This document shows, one piece after another, positions 42,253-53,500 of a stretch of DNA of 64,000 nt. Source of the stretch: Porphyra umbilicalis (taxonomy: Eukaryota > Rhodophyta > Bangiophyceae > Bangiales > Bangiaceae); assembly GCA_002049455.2 (NCBI GenBank), contig KV919044.1:39770-103769 (forward strand), written 5' to 3'. The position numbers were made by a program, and so were the translations under genes. Numbering within the stretch: the first letter of the stretch is position 1; each line of letters opens with the position of its first letter. The notes under the pieces are model-generated. The model did no database searches. It was not told the DNA's origin and was given only the letters and a program-made list of their open reading frames with translations.

Positions 42253-42665
42253 TACAGCTTGCGCTCTTCTCATCTTTTGTTGCCTGCTCGGGCTTCCTTC
42301 CATGAACAAAGCTTTTGCCCATCACGTATTCTTATCGCCAGGTGTCGGGTGTGGTTTGACTCGCCCATCTGCTGAATGCCTGGTGGCACCTCTTGAACTG
42401 CTCTGGAATTTGCATGCGCCTCCGTACAGGGACAACATACGAGCCAAGCGCCACCTGCAGCCGCCGCCGGCACCGTGTATGTAAGAAAAGACAGGTATTG
42501 TAGGTCTACAGGCTCAATCGGTTCTATGAGCAAGAGAAACGCAGCTCTCTCGGCGCCCACGCATCGGCGCCGCCTACACCAGCGAGACGACCCCACACAA
42601 GCTCCCACGATTGCCCGCCGCCGAAACTCGACGGGCACTCGCAGCTCCCACCTCCCACGAGCGCT
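42253..42665. other. Convergent intergenic spacer between Rpt3 and channel genes
   Basis: This 413-bp spacer between two convergent genes holds both 3' regions. No polyadenylation hexamer AATAAA was seen on either strand and no repeat was noted. Confidence 0.5.
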
Positions 42666-45386
42666 TCATATCTCGTTGAGGTGTTCCTTGAAGAACTGGC
42701 AAAACACCCGCTCGTGTGTCAGCGTTGTCCCGCGGTGGGAGACCTTGACGTGCCGCAGCCCATACCGCTGGCTCAGCTGCGTGACCGACGCCCCCCGGTC
42801 GCTTGCGTCATCTTCGCTCAGCCTTTCCTGCGTCGAGATGAGCACGTCAATGAGCAGCGCAAAAACCACGTTACCAATGATTAGCACGCTGCAAACGTAA
42901 AAGGTGACAAAGAAGATCAGCGACGTGGCGGTGCCGCTCGTCACCGTCGCCGCGTTGGCCAGCTCCGTCAGGTACCCAACGACCATGGCGGAGAAGAGCG
43001 CGAGGCATCCCGTAGCCACGTCGTTGAAGTTAAGCACCAGGAAGTTATTCTGGACAAACGCCTCGACGCTCGGGTTCACAGCCGGGTCGAGGGCCGGGTT
43101 GCCCTTCCACAAGAGGCCCCCAAATAGCTGCACGCCAAGAGAGGAGAATAGGAATATGCACAGAAAGAGGAGGGTAAGGAGTGGGAGGGATACTGCACCG
43201 GCGACGCATACGGTGCGGCCGAGCAGCCGGAAGTGGCTGATGTCAGCCATCAGCGTCAGCAGCCGAAGGAGCCGGAGGAGCATGAAAACGCGCACCGCTG
43301 CCGTTGACTGCTCCGACGGGGAGACGATCACGTACAGCGCCGACGTGAGCAGCAGCAGCGCGACGCCCAAGTCAAAGCGGTTGCCAAACTGCCGCCAGTA
43401 CACGCGCCACCCGACGGCCATGAGTTTGAGGACGACCTCGACAATGTAGATGAGCGAGAAGCCGAGCTCAATCAATGCGAAAGCGGCGACGGAAAACGCC
43501 GAGTCGTTGTGCGTCAAGTCGAGGTGCGTTTCGACCATGACGACCAACATGTTGACAATCATGATTACGTTGAGGACCGTGCAAAACGAGTTGTCGGCGC
43601 GCACCCAGTCCATCAGCGCCGCAAACGGGGGCGCCCGATACAGCCACGGCAGGCGGCGTTCGAGCATAGTCTCGCGCGTGAGGGACTCAAACTTGAGTTC
43701 AAGCGCGTCAAAGAGGTCCTCAAACTCTTCCAGGTCGAGGGTATTGTCCCCGTCATCGTCGAGGACTTTAAAGACGAGGTCCGATCGCGTCAGGTCGGTG
43801 GTCGTCAGCGTCTCGTTCTTCTGCATCTCTCGGAAGAGGGCGCGTAGGTGGCGGGGGCGGAGCTCATTGTCGGGCGCGGGGTCGGAAGGAGACGCGGATG
43901 GGCCGGCGCAACGCTGCCCACCTTTGCCCTCGGCAGTGCCGCTACCGCTGGCGCTCGCACCGCCGCCCCCCACTGGCGGAAAGGTTTGAGGGGAGTCACC
44001 AACGTGCACCCCACGCTCCACGTCGCCACCCGCGTCGCCATCGGCGCACGCCTGCTGCAGGGAGTCCGACGAGAGGAGCCCTGACGTGGCTGACGATAGC
44101 GTGCCCGACGCATTCGGTGACATTTCGGATGCGTCGGGTAACGGAGCCCCCGAAGTGAGAGCTGTCGCCCCAGACGTGGTTCCCCTTCCGCCATGCCCCT
44201 TGACGCTGTCGGTGCCGCCTGCTGCATTGTCCCCCGCCGGAAGCCGCCGAACATTGGCCCCCCGATTGCTTCGCAGCAGGTCGTAAGCAACCGACAGGCC
44301 ATCCGTGTGCACCCGAGCCTTTTTCGCCGTCCACCGCCGCAGGTGCTCCGTGTACACGTTGTAGACGGTGGCGGTGACGAGCCCCAAGAGGAAGACCACC
44401 CCCGTCACAATGACAAACACAAAGAAGAGCGCAGAAAAGCCGTTGGCGTCGTACACGTCGATCATTTGCAGCGGAAAGTCGGCCGTCGTCAACACCGCAA
44501 ACATTGTGTAGATGCCACGCATGAGGCTCCCATAGTACACCTGAATGTCAGAGCTGCCGGGCAGGTCGTGGAAGAGCAGCGCCGCCGTCCAGCCGGCAAT
44601 GAGCACAAAGAGGCACACCATGGAAAAGACCGACGCAAACGCCGGGAGGACCGACACTAGACCCGACGCCACGTCGTACAGCGACGCAAAGTAGACGAGG
44701 GTGAGCGCCACCCGCAGCGGCGCGGCGACCCGCCACCCCCAGTTGCCGCCAAAGACGGCAACGGCCCAGTCGACGGCCGCCAGCGTCAGCAACAACGTCT
44801 TGACTTGGAGGCGCTTGCGGCTCACCACTGGCTGCTGCACAAACACCATCCCAAACATCGCAACCGCCAGGAGGAGGCCGACGAGGAAGCCCTCAAGGCG
44901 CGCGCCGACCGCCCGCGACACCCACCCCTGGAGACCCGACATGGCGTACGCGGACAGCTCGTGCGGCGCGTTTGGGCAGCCGACGTGGGCGCACCAGGCG
45001 GGGGGCTCCAAAAAACTCAAGACCATGAGCGCGAGCACCAGCAGCTGCTGCCCGGGTTCCGAGTGGCGCAGCCGCAGGTAGGAGGTGCGGGCCGAGCGGG
45101 AGGAGCCAACGTCCGAGGCCGACTTGATGGGCTGACCGCGGAGGAGCTCCTCAATAACCCAGGCAGCTTGCTCCGCCGCGGTAAGGGCAGTGTCTTGGGG
45201 GTCACGCTGCGCCGCCTCTGCGGGGGAGATGCCACCTTCGTCGACGTTGCCGCCGCTGCCGCCGCCGCCGCCGCTGTCGATGGGGCTGCCCAACCCGTCG
45301 ACCGGCGAGGTCGGCAGGCTCCCATAGTCGCTCCCGCCTTTTGGCGTGCCACCCAGGAGCGTAGACGCCTCCTTCGTGGGTGTCAT
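42666..45386 (-). CDS. Two-pore cation channel (TPC1-like) with EF-hand
   Basis: The product is 906 aa, intronless, starting at ATG 45386. Two six-helix ion-channel repeats (about residues 110-360 and 600-850) are joined by a long linker. This is the two-pore channel architecture of plant vacuolar TPC1 and animal endolysosomal TPCs, which function as dimers. Repeat I has pore segment LTTADFPLQM and repeat II LNFNDVATGCLAL. The repeat II S4 carries spaced arginines (AAVRVFMLLRLLRLL). The linker contains an EF-hand with loop DDDGDNTLDLEE beginning at D543, as in plant TPC1, where cytosolic calcium activates the channel. Plant TPC1 has two EF-hands; only one canonical loop is obvious here. N-terminal and linker regions have Gly/Ser low complexity. 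Confidence 0.9.
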   Translation of the reverse strand: MTPTKEASTLLGGTPKGGSDYGSLPTSPVDGLGSPIDSGGGGGSGGNVDEGGISPAEAAQRDPQDTALTAAEQAAWVIEELLRGQPIKSASDVGSSRSARTSYLRLRHSEPGQQLLVLALMVLSFLEPPAWCAHVGCPNAPHELSAYAMSGLQGWVSRAVGARLEGFLVGLLLAVAMFGMVFVQQPVVSRKRLQVKTLLLTLAAVDWAVAVFGGNWGWRVAAPLRVALTLVYFASLYDVASGLVSVLPAFASVFSMVCLFVLIAGWTAALLFHDLPGSSDIQVYYGSLMRGIYTMFAVLTTADFPLQMIDVYDANGFSALFFVFVIVTGVVFLLGLVTATVYNVYTEHLRRWTAKKARVHTDGLSVAYDLLRSNRGANVRRLPAGDNAAGGTDSVKGHGGRGTTSGATALTSGAPLPDASEMSPNASGTLSSATSGLLSSDSLQQACADGDAGGDVERGVHVGDSPQTFPPVGGGGASASGSGTAEGKGGQRCAGPSASPSDPAPDNELRPRHLRALFREMQKNETLTTTDLTRSDLVFKVLDDDGDNTLDLEEFEDLFDALELKFESLTRETMLERRLPWLYRAPPFAALMDWVRADNSFCTVLNVIMIVNMLVVMVETHLDLTHNDSAFSVAAFALIELGFSLIYIVEVVLKLMAVGWRVYWRQFGNRFDLGVALLLLTSALYVIVSPSEQSTAAVRVFMLLRLLRLLTLMADISHFRLLGRTVCVAGAVSLPLLTLLFLCIFLFSSLGVQLFGGLLWKGNPALDPAVNPSVEAFVQNNFLVLNFNDVATGCLALFSAMVVGYLTELANAATVTSGTATSLIFFVTFYVCSVLIIGNVVFALLIDVLISTQERLSEDDASDRGASVTQLSQRYGLRHVKVSHRGTTLTHERVFCQFFKEHLNEI

Positions 45387-46404
45387 GATGTCGGCCAGCC
45401 GTGGTCGCCGTGATACGGTGCCGCTGTCATCCGCCAGCCGAAGCGAGCCAGCCGCGGCGGGAGAAAACGGCGAAGTGGTGGCCCGGCACCCCCCACATGC
45501 CCGGCGGGAAATTAGCGGTGTTGAAGTGGGTGATGGACTTGATCATGCCACACGGCTCTGCCTCGGTTGCATGTGTGCGAACAGAATGCATCGACATCCT
45601 ATCTCGGCACCGATACCGTCAGTATCCGGTCACATGCGCTTCAGATACTGCTGGTCAAGTCATGCGGAGGGAGATTCCCTCATGAAGGCCATATCTCCCC
45701 GGATTTCCAGTCGCTCTCGCAGCAAGAACACATTGCATTGGTCAGGCCCTACAGCCGTTCTCCCAAAAATTCCGCACTCCAACTGTTGCAACAAAGTTCC
45801 AATTCCAGGCACGTGCGTGCAATACCCTGGCCTTCACAGGGCGGTGGCGCGCTCGGCGACGCATTGACACCGGGCACGCCGGCCGGCTCTATGGCCGCGA
45901 GCGCGCACGGGAGCACGTACAGCCACGTTGCCGTGGTGGGGGGGGCGTCGGGCGGGGAAAGGGGTGCCGCCTCCGCCACCGCAGCGGTAGCGGCCCCCGC
46001 CGGCGTCGCGCGGCGCCCACGGGCGAGGCCGTCAATCCGCCGCGCAGCGCACCAGTGCGCACGGCGGGCAGGGCGGGCGACACGGCGCACGGGCGGGCGG
46101 GTGGGACTAATCGCCGCGCGACGAGGCGCCTGCAACAGCGCCGCTAGTAGATGGCGTCAGCAACCGCCGACGCGCCGCCGCAACAGAAGACGGCGCGCAG
46201 GCACGATCACCCGCGGGTCATCGTGGGCGCGTCAAGCCCCGGAAGTCGCTGCGCGCGGTCACCGCGCGCAACTCGGGGCGGTAGAGGGGGCACGGGGGCA
46301 GGCGCCGTCCGGGTCCAGTGACCCCTGTGGCAGGACAGTCCTTCTCAGCCACGTAACTCCATTCGTTCTTAGCGTCATCGCGACCCTTCCAACACTGACA
46401 CGCC
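45387..46404. other. Intergenic, no supported gene
   Basis: The 5' flank of the channel gene. A GC-rich patch at 45840-46300 with CGGGCGGG runs keeps frames open but has no domain-like sequence. Confidence 0.5.
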
Positions 46405-46412
46405 CTCAGATC
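46405..46412. repeat. Left copy of 8-bp target duplication CTCAGATC
   Basis: CTCAGATC lies directly outside the left terminus of the 17.5-kb element and is repeated exactly at 63950-63957, directly outside the right terminus. Confidence 0.85.
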
Positions 46413-46425
46413 AAGGGTTGTGCAT

Positions 46426-46680
46426 CACGCCCCTTTTTGGGTGGCGGGGTGGGCGATGCACGCCTAATCACGCCCTTCTACACAGCGTTTTGTCCCCGAT
46501 TCCTTAAAACTGAGAACTGCGAGATTCGAACACGCCCACCGATGGTTCGCAGAACAGTCGCACATTGATCATGCGATCAAATGATGCCCACTTTTTGTTG
46601 ATCCCGGAGACAGAGCCCGCACACTGGGTTTTGTCGTCGATTCGTAAAAACTGATCGGGCCCGAATTTGAACAGCCAAGC
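46426..46680. repeat. Left subterminal repeats
   Basis: CACGCCC occurs at 46426, 46469 and 46531, with CACGCC at 46459. A block containing GTTTTGTC.CCGATTC.TTAAAACTGA is repeated about 141 bp apart (near 46487 and 46628), and both copies lead to an ATT(C/T)GAACA word. Such clusters are typical transposase-binding regions. Confidence 0.55.
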
Positions 46681-47261
46681 GGGAGGCCTCGAAGATTAAC
46701 CTGAAACGGGTGTGAGTTGATAATGTTGAGTCATTCTGGCTGTCTTTGAGGCCGTCTTCAGATGATCCTTAAGTTGCTTGTGGAACAGTATGGCAGAAAT
46801 AATCACGCAATAATACTGGGCTCCTGACAGAGTTGGATGGCGTTCATCTCCAGAATTGTTTGACAGACTGTCCTGCGGATCGTTGTTGATCACGTTTTTG
46901 GTTTGTCCGCCAGGCAATTCCTAGAACAGACCCTGTCTCCAGTCTGGGGACATCCGACAGATTTTCTGAGAAGGGAACACCAGGGCGGGCCCGCGGATGC
47001 TCTTTGCGCGTATGTTGATGAAGGTCCCCAGGTCAAGTGCGCTTCTGCATTCGGGGCATGGAACAGGTGCTCTAGCACGGGGGCCACAACTCTTTGGGCA
47101 CGGGGTCTACTCTAAGCGGGTACTACCTCTCTTTCCTGCAGCTCGCTGCGAGGTGCACGCGGCGCAGCGGGGACTGAAGTCACTTCGAACGCCTCGTCCC
47201 CCGCGGGACAGCAGAGGAGCAGCGGCACGTCACATCTGTAGCTCTGCACTGAGCTTCAGTC

Positions 47262-50200
47262 ATGACGAGCCGCAAACGTCGTAAGCGCGGGCCCCGAGCG
47301 GCCTCGTACTTCCGATTCGAGGAGGATGACATGCTCTCTGTTCCGCGTTCACTCCGCACAGAGGACGCTGCCTCGCACACTATTGGGCCTGCCCGCCAAA
47401 GTGGCGCCCAATCCTCGCGCACGTCACCGGCGGCTGGAATTCAGGCGCCAGAGGCTGTACAGAGCGGTCGGCGGGAATCGGTGGGGCATCCTGATGACAG
47501 CCCCGCTGCCGAACCTCTGTCAAACTCAGATGAGGGTGACGCGGTGAACATGGAGATGGTCTCTTCCAGCAGCTCAGACATTGACTGGTGCGGCCTGACC
47601 GACGAAGAAGACGTAGAAGGCATTTTCAAATCTAGTCGAGAGCTACATTGCTACGGCTATCTCTTTGGCAAGGGCCGCCTCACGGTGCGGCAGTACGACA
47701 GGATGCGCGAGGTGGAGAACACCCTGTGCGCGACAGAGCAGTGGCCATCGAGATGGCGCTTGGGAAAGATCCGCGCCGCCCTGTTGGAGCGAGCCGCTCC
47801 CGTGCGCTGGCAGCGAACATGCAGGACACTGCCTGTCGGGAAGGGAAAGACAATGCGAAAGCTGCCGGACGTTCGAGTCGGCTACGTCCCTTTTTCTGCT
47901 CACGTCGTCAGGGACTTTGCAGACCCTGTCACTGCAGCTCTGTTTCATGACGCCGGGGACTCAGCGCTCGGCTCCGCAGAAAGACCGGCAGAATTTTTTC
48001 AGACCCTGGCGGCTCGGGATCCGTCGCACTTCAACTTTCGTCGTGGTTTCCGCCTCAACGGCGACTTGTACAAAGTCGGGTGCACCATGAAGCTGTGTAT
48101 GTCGGCAGTCGAACACATGGAGGCGCATCTAGAGAGCACAGGTATTGCTGATGACGGAGACGTTACTCTGTCAGAAGCGATGTACGCCATACCGACGTCC
48201 CTTCGAGTGGGAGACTTCACTGCCTCCTTGTTGTTGTGCTCCACTTCTCGGTCACCGCCTTCAATAAAGGCCTGCTTTGCTGTGGATGGTTCTTGCACCA
48301 TACGCTTTACTCGGGATGGTGCAGTGTACATCCAGTGCGTGAGTCCTGAAGCCGACGCTGTGGCAGGCAGCTGGTTGAAACTCTGCTCGGCTACGCAAAT
48401 CACGCTGAGTTCGTCTTCGGTAGAAGTCGCTGAACAAATGCCGGCGAAGGACCCGCACGTCGTCTACGCTACATGGTTTGCGGACGAGTACGGAGTTTTA
48501 AAGCGTCGCAGAGGAGACATAGAGGGGCACTACGGGTCGTACACCTCCTTTTGTCTGAAGGACAGACAATATTCTGTTCGCCCTCTGTTTTACCTTCCAC
48601 CTGGGGCGGACGCTCGGCCACTCGTGTTGCGAATTGTGGAGGATCTCCTGATGCTTTCGACAACAGGAGTAGTTGTGCATGATGCCTTCTCCAAGCAGGA
48701 TGTAACCGTGCACGTGTATCCGTGCATCGGCATTTTTGACTTCCCCATGGCTGCAAAGTTTTCCAACACTATCGGAGCGCCCGGGGTGGAACACTGTACT
48801 AGTTGCGACATTGTCAGCCAGAAGACAAGCAGTGTGCGACAGGACCGCGCGATGAACAGCGCTCATGTATTTGATGTGCGGGACGTAAGGTACGCTCGCA
48901 TTCAAGAGCGTACAGAAGTGATTGAGTCAACCATCGACCGCTCCTTGGTGTCGTCCGATGCGGCCAAGAAGGTTGCTCTCCACGCGAACGGCATATCAAA
49001 AAATGTGGGCAATCACGTGAGACTGCTTGCTGGCGCTCGAGGTCCCGGGTCATTCGATGTTCACGAGCACGTTATATCAGCCCCATCACATCTCCTCCTG
49101 TATGGACTTGCTCCCCGGCTTCTGGACTCGACGTTTACGTACCTCTCAGTCGCCCAGAGGGATCTGTTCCTGGAGCGTATGCGAGCAGCTGCGACGCACG
49201 TGCCCTCCAACACCGTCCTGTCCGCTTTTGAGCCGGAAAAGATGGGTGGCACAACGCTCTCAATGGCCGACTATGTCGTGCTCCTGAACATCGCGCCTAC
49301 TGTTTTGGATGGGATCATTTCCAGAGCTACGGCTGCGCCAGATATTCTTAGCACCTTAGTGGCGCTGTCATCTTTGAGGGGCTTTGTCAACACGCTGTTC
49401 TATAGGCCTACACGGGACGCCGATGGAGAGGAGGCAGTCCGCTCGAGGCCAAATGTATCTGAACTGCAGAGACTCGGACGTATCCTCATGAGCGACATTG
49501 GCACACTAGCGACTCACTCAGGCAAGTGGGACAGACCTGTCGTCCACCGATTACTTGAGCTGCTGTATCGCACGCTGCCCATCGTACAGCTGGGTCCTGC
49601 ACTGTGCGAGCTTCTGTTTGAGAAGTTCCATCAGCACTCCAAGCGAGAACTTCTTCTCAGCAATGACAAAGATCCAGCCGCGTTCTCCATGCTGCGGTGG
49701 AGAGAGGTTGACGTGCTCGCACGGTTCCTGAGAGATGCAACGGCCAATGGCGTTCCGGCCGAGTGGCTTAACAATCGAGACGGGTCACAGTTGAAGATGG
49801 TGCAGCATCACATGCAAGGGGCCCGTTCGGTGCCGCCGCATCCGGCAGACAGCGGATGGGTCGTCCGCAAGAAGTTGGATGCACAGACTTTAGGCTTCCA
49901 GTGCCCACCGACACTCGCGAAGTCCGGGGAAGTTGTGCAGTTTTGGCGGATGGCGCGCTCTGGTGGCCGTCTCAGGCTCAAACGGGGGAGCACGGTTGGT
50001 GTGCTCGAACGTTCCTCCCGTACGCGCGTTGTTGCCCGCAACGGGACAGTTAACGAGCCGAGCATTTTCATGGATCACTTTCTGGTGCGAGGCATTGCAA
50101 CCGTGGAAGGTGTCGTGAAGCTCGTCTGCCAACGGTGGGTGCGGCCTGCTGGCCAAGCAGCCAGCGGTACGGGTCAACCCAATGAAGTAGTGCCAGAGGA

Positions 50201-50321
50201 GCCCAATGAGCTTGTTATACTTGTTGCACAGCAAGTCAAGCAGGTCGCGCTGGTCCTGCCGAGCCAGTCGAAGATGTTTTTGTTTCACAAGAAGTCGGGC
50301 TTTCCGTTCAAGTGTGGGTAG
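47262..50321 (+). CDS. tnp2/Plavaka-like transposase, superfamily uncertain
   Basis: The product is 1019 aa from ATG 47262, a single intact frame. A basic N-terminus (MTSRKRRKRGPR) could be a nuclear signal and is followed by an acidic serine-rich stretch (SSSSSDIDWCGLTDEEDVE). The centre resembles the tnp2-type cores of CACTA-related elements: GHYGSYTSFCLKDRQYSVRPL, a valine/leucine-rich segment, VYPCIGIFDFPMAAKFSNTIG and a paired-cysteine ending, HCTSCD. Downstream DVHEHVISAPSHLLLYGLAPRLLDS could supply a second acidic residue. CACTA elements make 2-3-bp duplications, whereas the enclosing element shows 8 bp, so the assignment may be wrong or the gene may belong to a new group. It is convergent with the JmjC gene at 50508, 186 bp away. 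Confidence 0.6.
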   Translation: MTSRKRRKRGPRAASYFRFEEDDMLSVPRSLRTEDAASHTIGPARQSGAQSSRTSPAAGIQAPEAVQSGRRESVGHPDDSPAAEPLSNSDEGDAVNMEMVSSSSSDIDWCGLTDEEDVEGIFKSSRELHCYGYLFGKGRLTVRQYDRMREVENTLCATEQWPSRWRLGKIRAALLERAAPVRWQRTCRTLPVGKGKTMRKLPDVRVGYVPFSAHVVRDFADPVTAALFHDAGDSALGSAERPAEFFQTLAARDPSHFNFRRGFRLNGDLYKVGCTMKLCMSAVEHMEAHLESTGIADDGDVTLSEAMYAIPTSLRVGDFTASLLLCSTSRSPPSIKACFAVDGSCTIRFTRDGAVYIQCVSPEADAVAGSWLKLCSATQITLSSSSVEVAEQMPAKDPHVVYATWFADEYGVLKRRRGDIEGHYGSYTSFCLKDRQYSVRPLFYLPPGADARPLVLRIVEDLLMLSTTGVVVHDAFSKQDVTVHVYPCIGIFDFPMAAKFSNTIGAPGVEHCTSCDIVSQKTSSVRQDRAMNSAHVFDVRDVRYARIQERTEVIESTIDRSLVSSDAAKKVALHANGISKNVGNHVRLLAGARGPGSFDVHEHVISAPSHLLLYGLAPRLLDSTFTYLSVAQRDLFLERMRAAATHVPSNTVLSAFEPEKMGGTTLSMADYVVLLNIAPTVLDGIISRATAAPDILSTLVALSSLRGFVNTLFYRPTRDADGEEAVRSRPNVSELQRLGRILMSDIGTLATHSGKWDRPVVHRLLELLYRTLPIVQLGPALCELLFEKFHQHSKRELLLSNDKDPAAFSMLRWREVDVLARFLRDATANGVPAEWLNNRDGSQLKMVQHHMQGARSVPPHPADSGWVVRKKLDAQTLGFQCPPTLAKSGEVVQFWRMARSGGRLRLKRGSTVGVLERSSRTRVVARNGTVNEPSIFMDHFLVRGIATVEGVVKLVCQRWVRPAGQAASGTGQPNEVVPEEPNELVILVAQQVKQVALVLPSQSKMFLFHKKSGFPFKCG

Positions 50322-50507
50322 GCATGTCCATCAAGCAGGTCTTCCCTCTGAGAGGTCGTGAGGGAATAAAAGCATGGGGCATATACATCATAAAGAACAA
50401 CAGCAATGATAGTGAGCTGTGAAAGACCCGCAAATGCAGAAAGCTCTAACTAAGAGCAACAGAAAAAAGCAAAACTCAGAAAGAAATAAGAGTGCGACGT
50501 GCAAAAG

Positions 50508-53500
50508 TCAATGGAGGACAGTCTCCAGCAGGCGGCGCAAACTGGCGACCAGATCTCTCACCCGTGAGGTGGAGAGGCGCCACACCACCAGGGGCTTGTG
50601 CGAACCGTCCACAGGCCGGTCGGGCTTGCCCTCCTCCTGTATGACGTGCCAGCAGCGATACGTGCTTTCGGCGCAGCGCCAGCAGCACAGAGGCGCCTCG
50701 TCTGGAGCGCCTCCAAAGTACGATATGCACGTCGGGCAGACTACGACGGACAGCCAGTAGACAGCGTAGCACGTTGAACACGTGTACCCATCTCCAGAGA
50801 GGTCCACGCGCAGACCGTCATTGACATCGGCCTCCCGGACCGTGTCCGCCGCCAAGAAGGCCTTCACCTCCGGGCTGACGCTATCGACGGCCATCGCCTC
50901 GCAGCCTGCCCCTTGGCCGCTGACAAAGCGTTCGTTCTCGAGCAAGTACCGCTCCAGGTACGCGATAAGCACGTTGACATCGCGGACAAAAAGCGCAGGG
51001 TCGCAGGCTGCAATTGAGCTCGCATTACCAAACCACCACTTTCCATCAGCTAGCAGCTCGCTCGAGAGTACAAGGAGCTTCTCAAAAGGAAAGGGGACAT
51101 ACCGAAGCTCCAAATAAGCTTGCTCCATGTATTCAACAGCGCGCCCAAACCATGCCAAACACGTGTAATTGACGGCCGACGCTACGTTGGCGCCGAGGTT
51201 GAGGCCCATGTGTGGGGCACCTGCGGCTGTCAGGACATAGTCGCCGACTTCCTGACGCACCAGCGACATCTTCACGCCGTTGTCTAGCAAGACTTGGGGT
51301 GAACAGTACGCGCGCTTCGTTGCCAAGAAGTTGCGGATATTCCGCCCGACGACAGCGAGCACGAGTGGGTGCAGGCACCGGAGCAGCACGTCGAACATGT
51401 TGCAGACCTGGTCCGGAGGAGCTACCCACCAGAGTTTTGGGGCTCCTTCCTGGAGGAAGGACAAAGAAAGCAGGTTGCTGTCCTCCATGTGCAGAGGGAA
51501 CATTGACCCAAGTGTTCCCTTGTAGAGCATATTGGTCGTCATGCCCTCGTAGGTGGATAAGTAGCGAGACATTCCGACGCGATTGAGCGTTCTAGGACTG
51601 TCCAGGCGGTCTCTAGGGGACCGACACGTTCCAGTTGGCGCAGCGTCGGGATCCCCAGCGCTTCTACCGAGCCCATCACTCCTGGAAGGAACTATGTCGT
51701 TCTGATAAGGAATGCTGACCTTGACCAACGGCGCCACAGACAGCCTGACCCGGCTGCCGTTGCGCGCCGAAGATCGATCATCAGTGCGCACAGGAAACAC
51801 CGACGGGTCGTTTACGCTGAGCAGGAAGCGCTCTTCTCCAAAGTCAGGGAACTGCATCAGCAGCTCGGCAGCACTAGCCTTGCAGCTGGCTTCGTAGCTA
51901 GTCCTCGACACCTCTCGCTGGGCGCAATCGGGGAGAATGCCCGCAAAGGGATCCGCATCGTCATGGCATTGCTCATAAAAGCCGGATGCATCGGCGTGGC
52001 GTTGAATTTTGCTCACCACAGTTGGGATCATGGGGAAAGTTTGGTGTTGAACTTGCACCTTTGCAAGTTTTGGGACGGAGCTCAATTGCGGCCGGATTGA
52101 TGGACTTACACGAAACAAGACAGCTCCAAACTCTTCCACTTGCCGAGAGTGCTTACGAATTAAGTACGGAAGGCCGTCGGGTGGCACGTCGTCCACGTGA
52201 ATGATGGGAGCCGAGAGAGCCACGCATCGCTGTGTTGGCCCGTCCATGCGCGCCGTCGCGTCAGCGGCCGTCTTCGCGTCAGCGGCCACCTCCACGGCCG
52301 CAGCACCCGCCGCGGCTGACGCCGCTCTGGCACGCCGTCCGTGCCGTCCGCCGCGCATCTGCGCATGTACTATGCGGCGACCACCTCCATCTCCATTGCG
52401 ACCGCCGCCGCCTTCGAGGCCGACCCCTGGTCCCGCTTCCGCTCGTTCCCCACCCACGCTAGGAACGTTGCCACCTGCCCCGACACGCTCTTGCTGCGCG
52501 CTGCCCCCTCCATGGAGCGGCAACATGACACCGGCAGAATGCCTCTGTGCTTGTGACACACTGTGAGGTGGCCGAGCTGGTGCAGGAGCGCTTATACCAA
52601 TCCTGCCACCTCCCCTGCCCCCTCTTGCGGTGCCTCCACGACCGCGACGGACATCTCGTTCGTGCTGCGGAGCGTCCACAAGTAAATCCGTGCTGCTGTA
52701 GCTGTCCGGGCTCGCCTGACAGCGTCGGGGGTTGCTTCTAGCCGATGGCCGTCGACCGAGGTGAGCGCGGCGTGTCGGTGGCGTGTGCGTGCGTGCTGCA
52801 TACGATGATGAACCACGTCCACTCGGCCGGGGCGCGCCAGCAATTTTGTCATCTTTTTCTTGACGGTGCGCCGCCTGGTTGCTCAAGTTTCGTTCGGCAG
52901 CGACGTCCACAGCAGCTTGTAAGCGCCCCACCCGTGGGTCGAGTATCTTGGACGCGTCAGCCGCGCGAAACAAGGCTGCAACGTACTCTCCCCTGCTCAT
53001 AGAAGGCGTGCTTGACGGAACGACTGTCTCACCACCTGTGCGGGGCTGTCTGGCTCGTCCACGCGTCATGGCCACACGAGGAGAGCGACCCGCCACGGAG
53101 TGGCCCGCCAGCGGCCCACCGCTGTCGCTGTCAGAGACGGCATTGGCGTCAGCGGCGCGTTGCAGCCGCTCACGATACGAACGACCACTACCGCGGGAGG
53201 AGCTCCTCCGGCGCGCGCCAGCAGAGCCATGTCCGTTGCCGTCACGGCCCCGAATGCCAGACGCTTCGCCCGACTCAGCATTGTCGGCATTGTCTACGCG
53301 TCGTCCCCCATCGCCCACCGTACCTTCGTCCCAATCGTGCTCTCCCTGCCCATCGCTGTCGTCGTCGTCACCGCGGTTGTTGCTCGCCCCGTCGAGGGGG
53401 CTGCGGCACATCGCGCGGCCAGGCTCCGCAGCGGTGGCCCGGCGACGTGCACTCCGACCTCGTCCCTGACCGTTGTCGCCGTCAGGTAGGTGGTCCGCGA

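Noticed and set aside
46500-46545. Minus-strand GTTCGAATC, as in a tRNA T-loop
   Set aside because: The T-stem has a mismatch, and no acceptor or anticodon arm can be built at the right spacing; the word is part of the subterminal repeat.
47262-50321. hAT transposase to match the hAT-like termini
   Set aside because: No hAT dimerisation (hATC) signature or BED finger was visible; the core looks tnp2-like instead.
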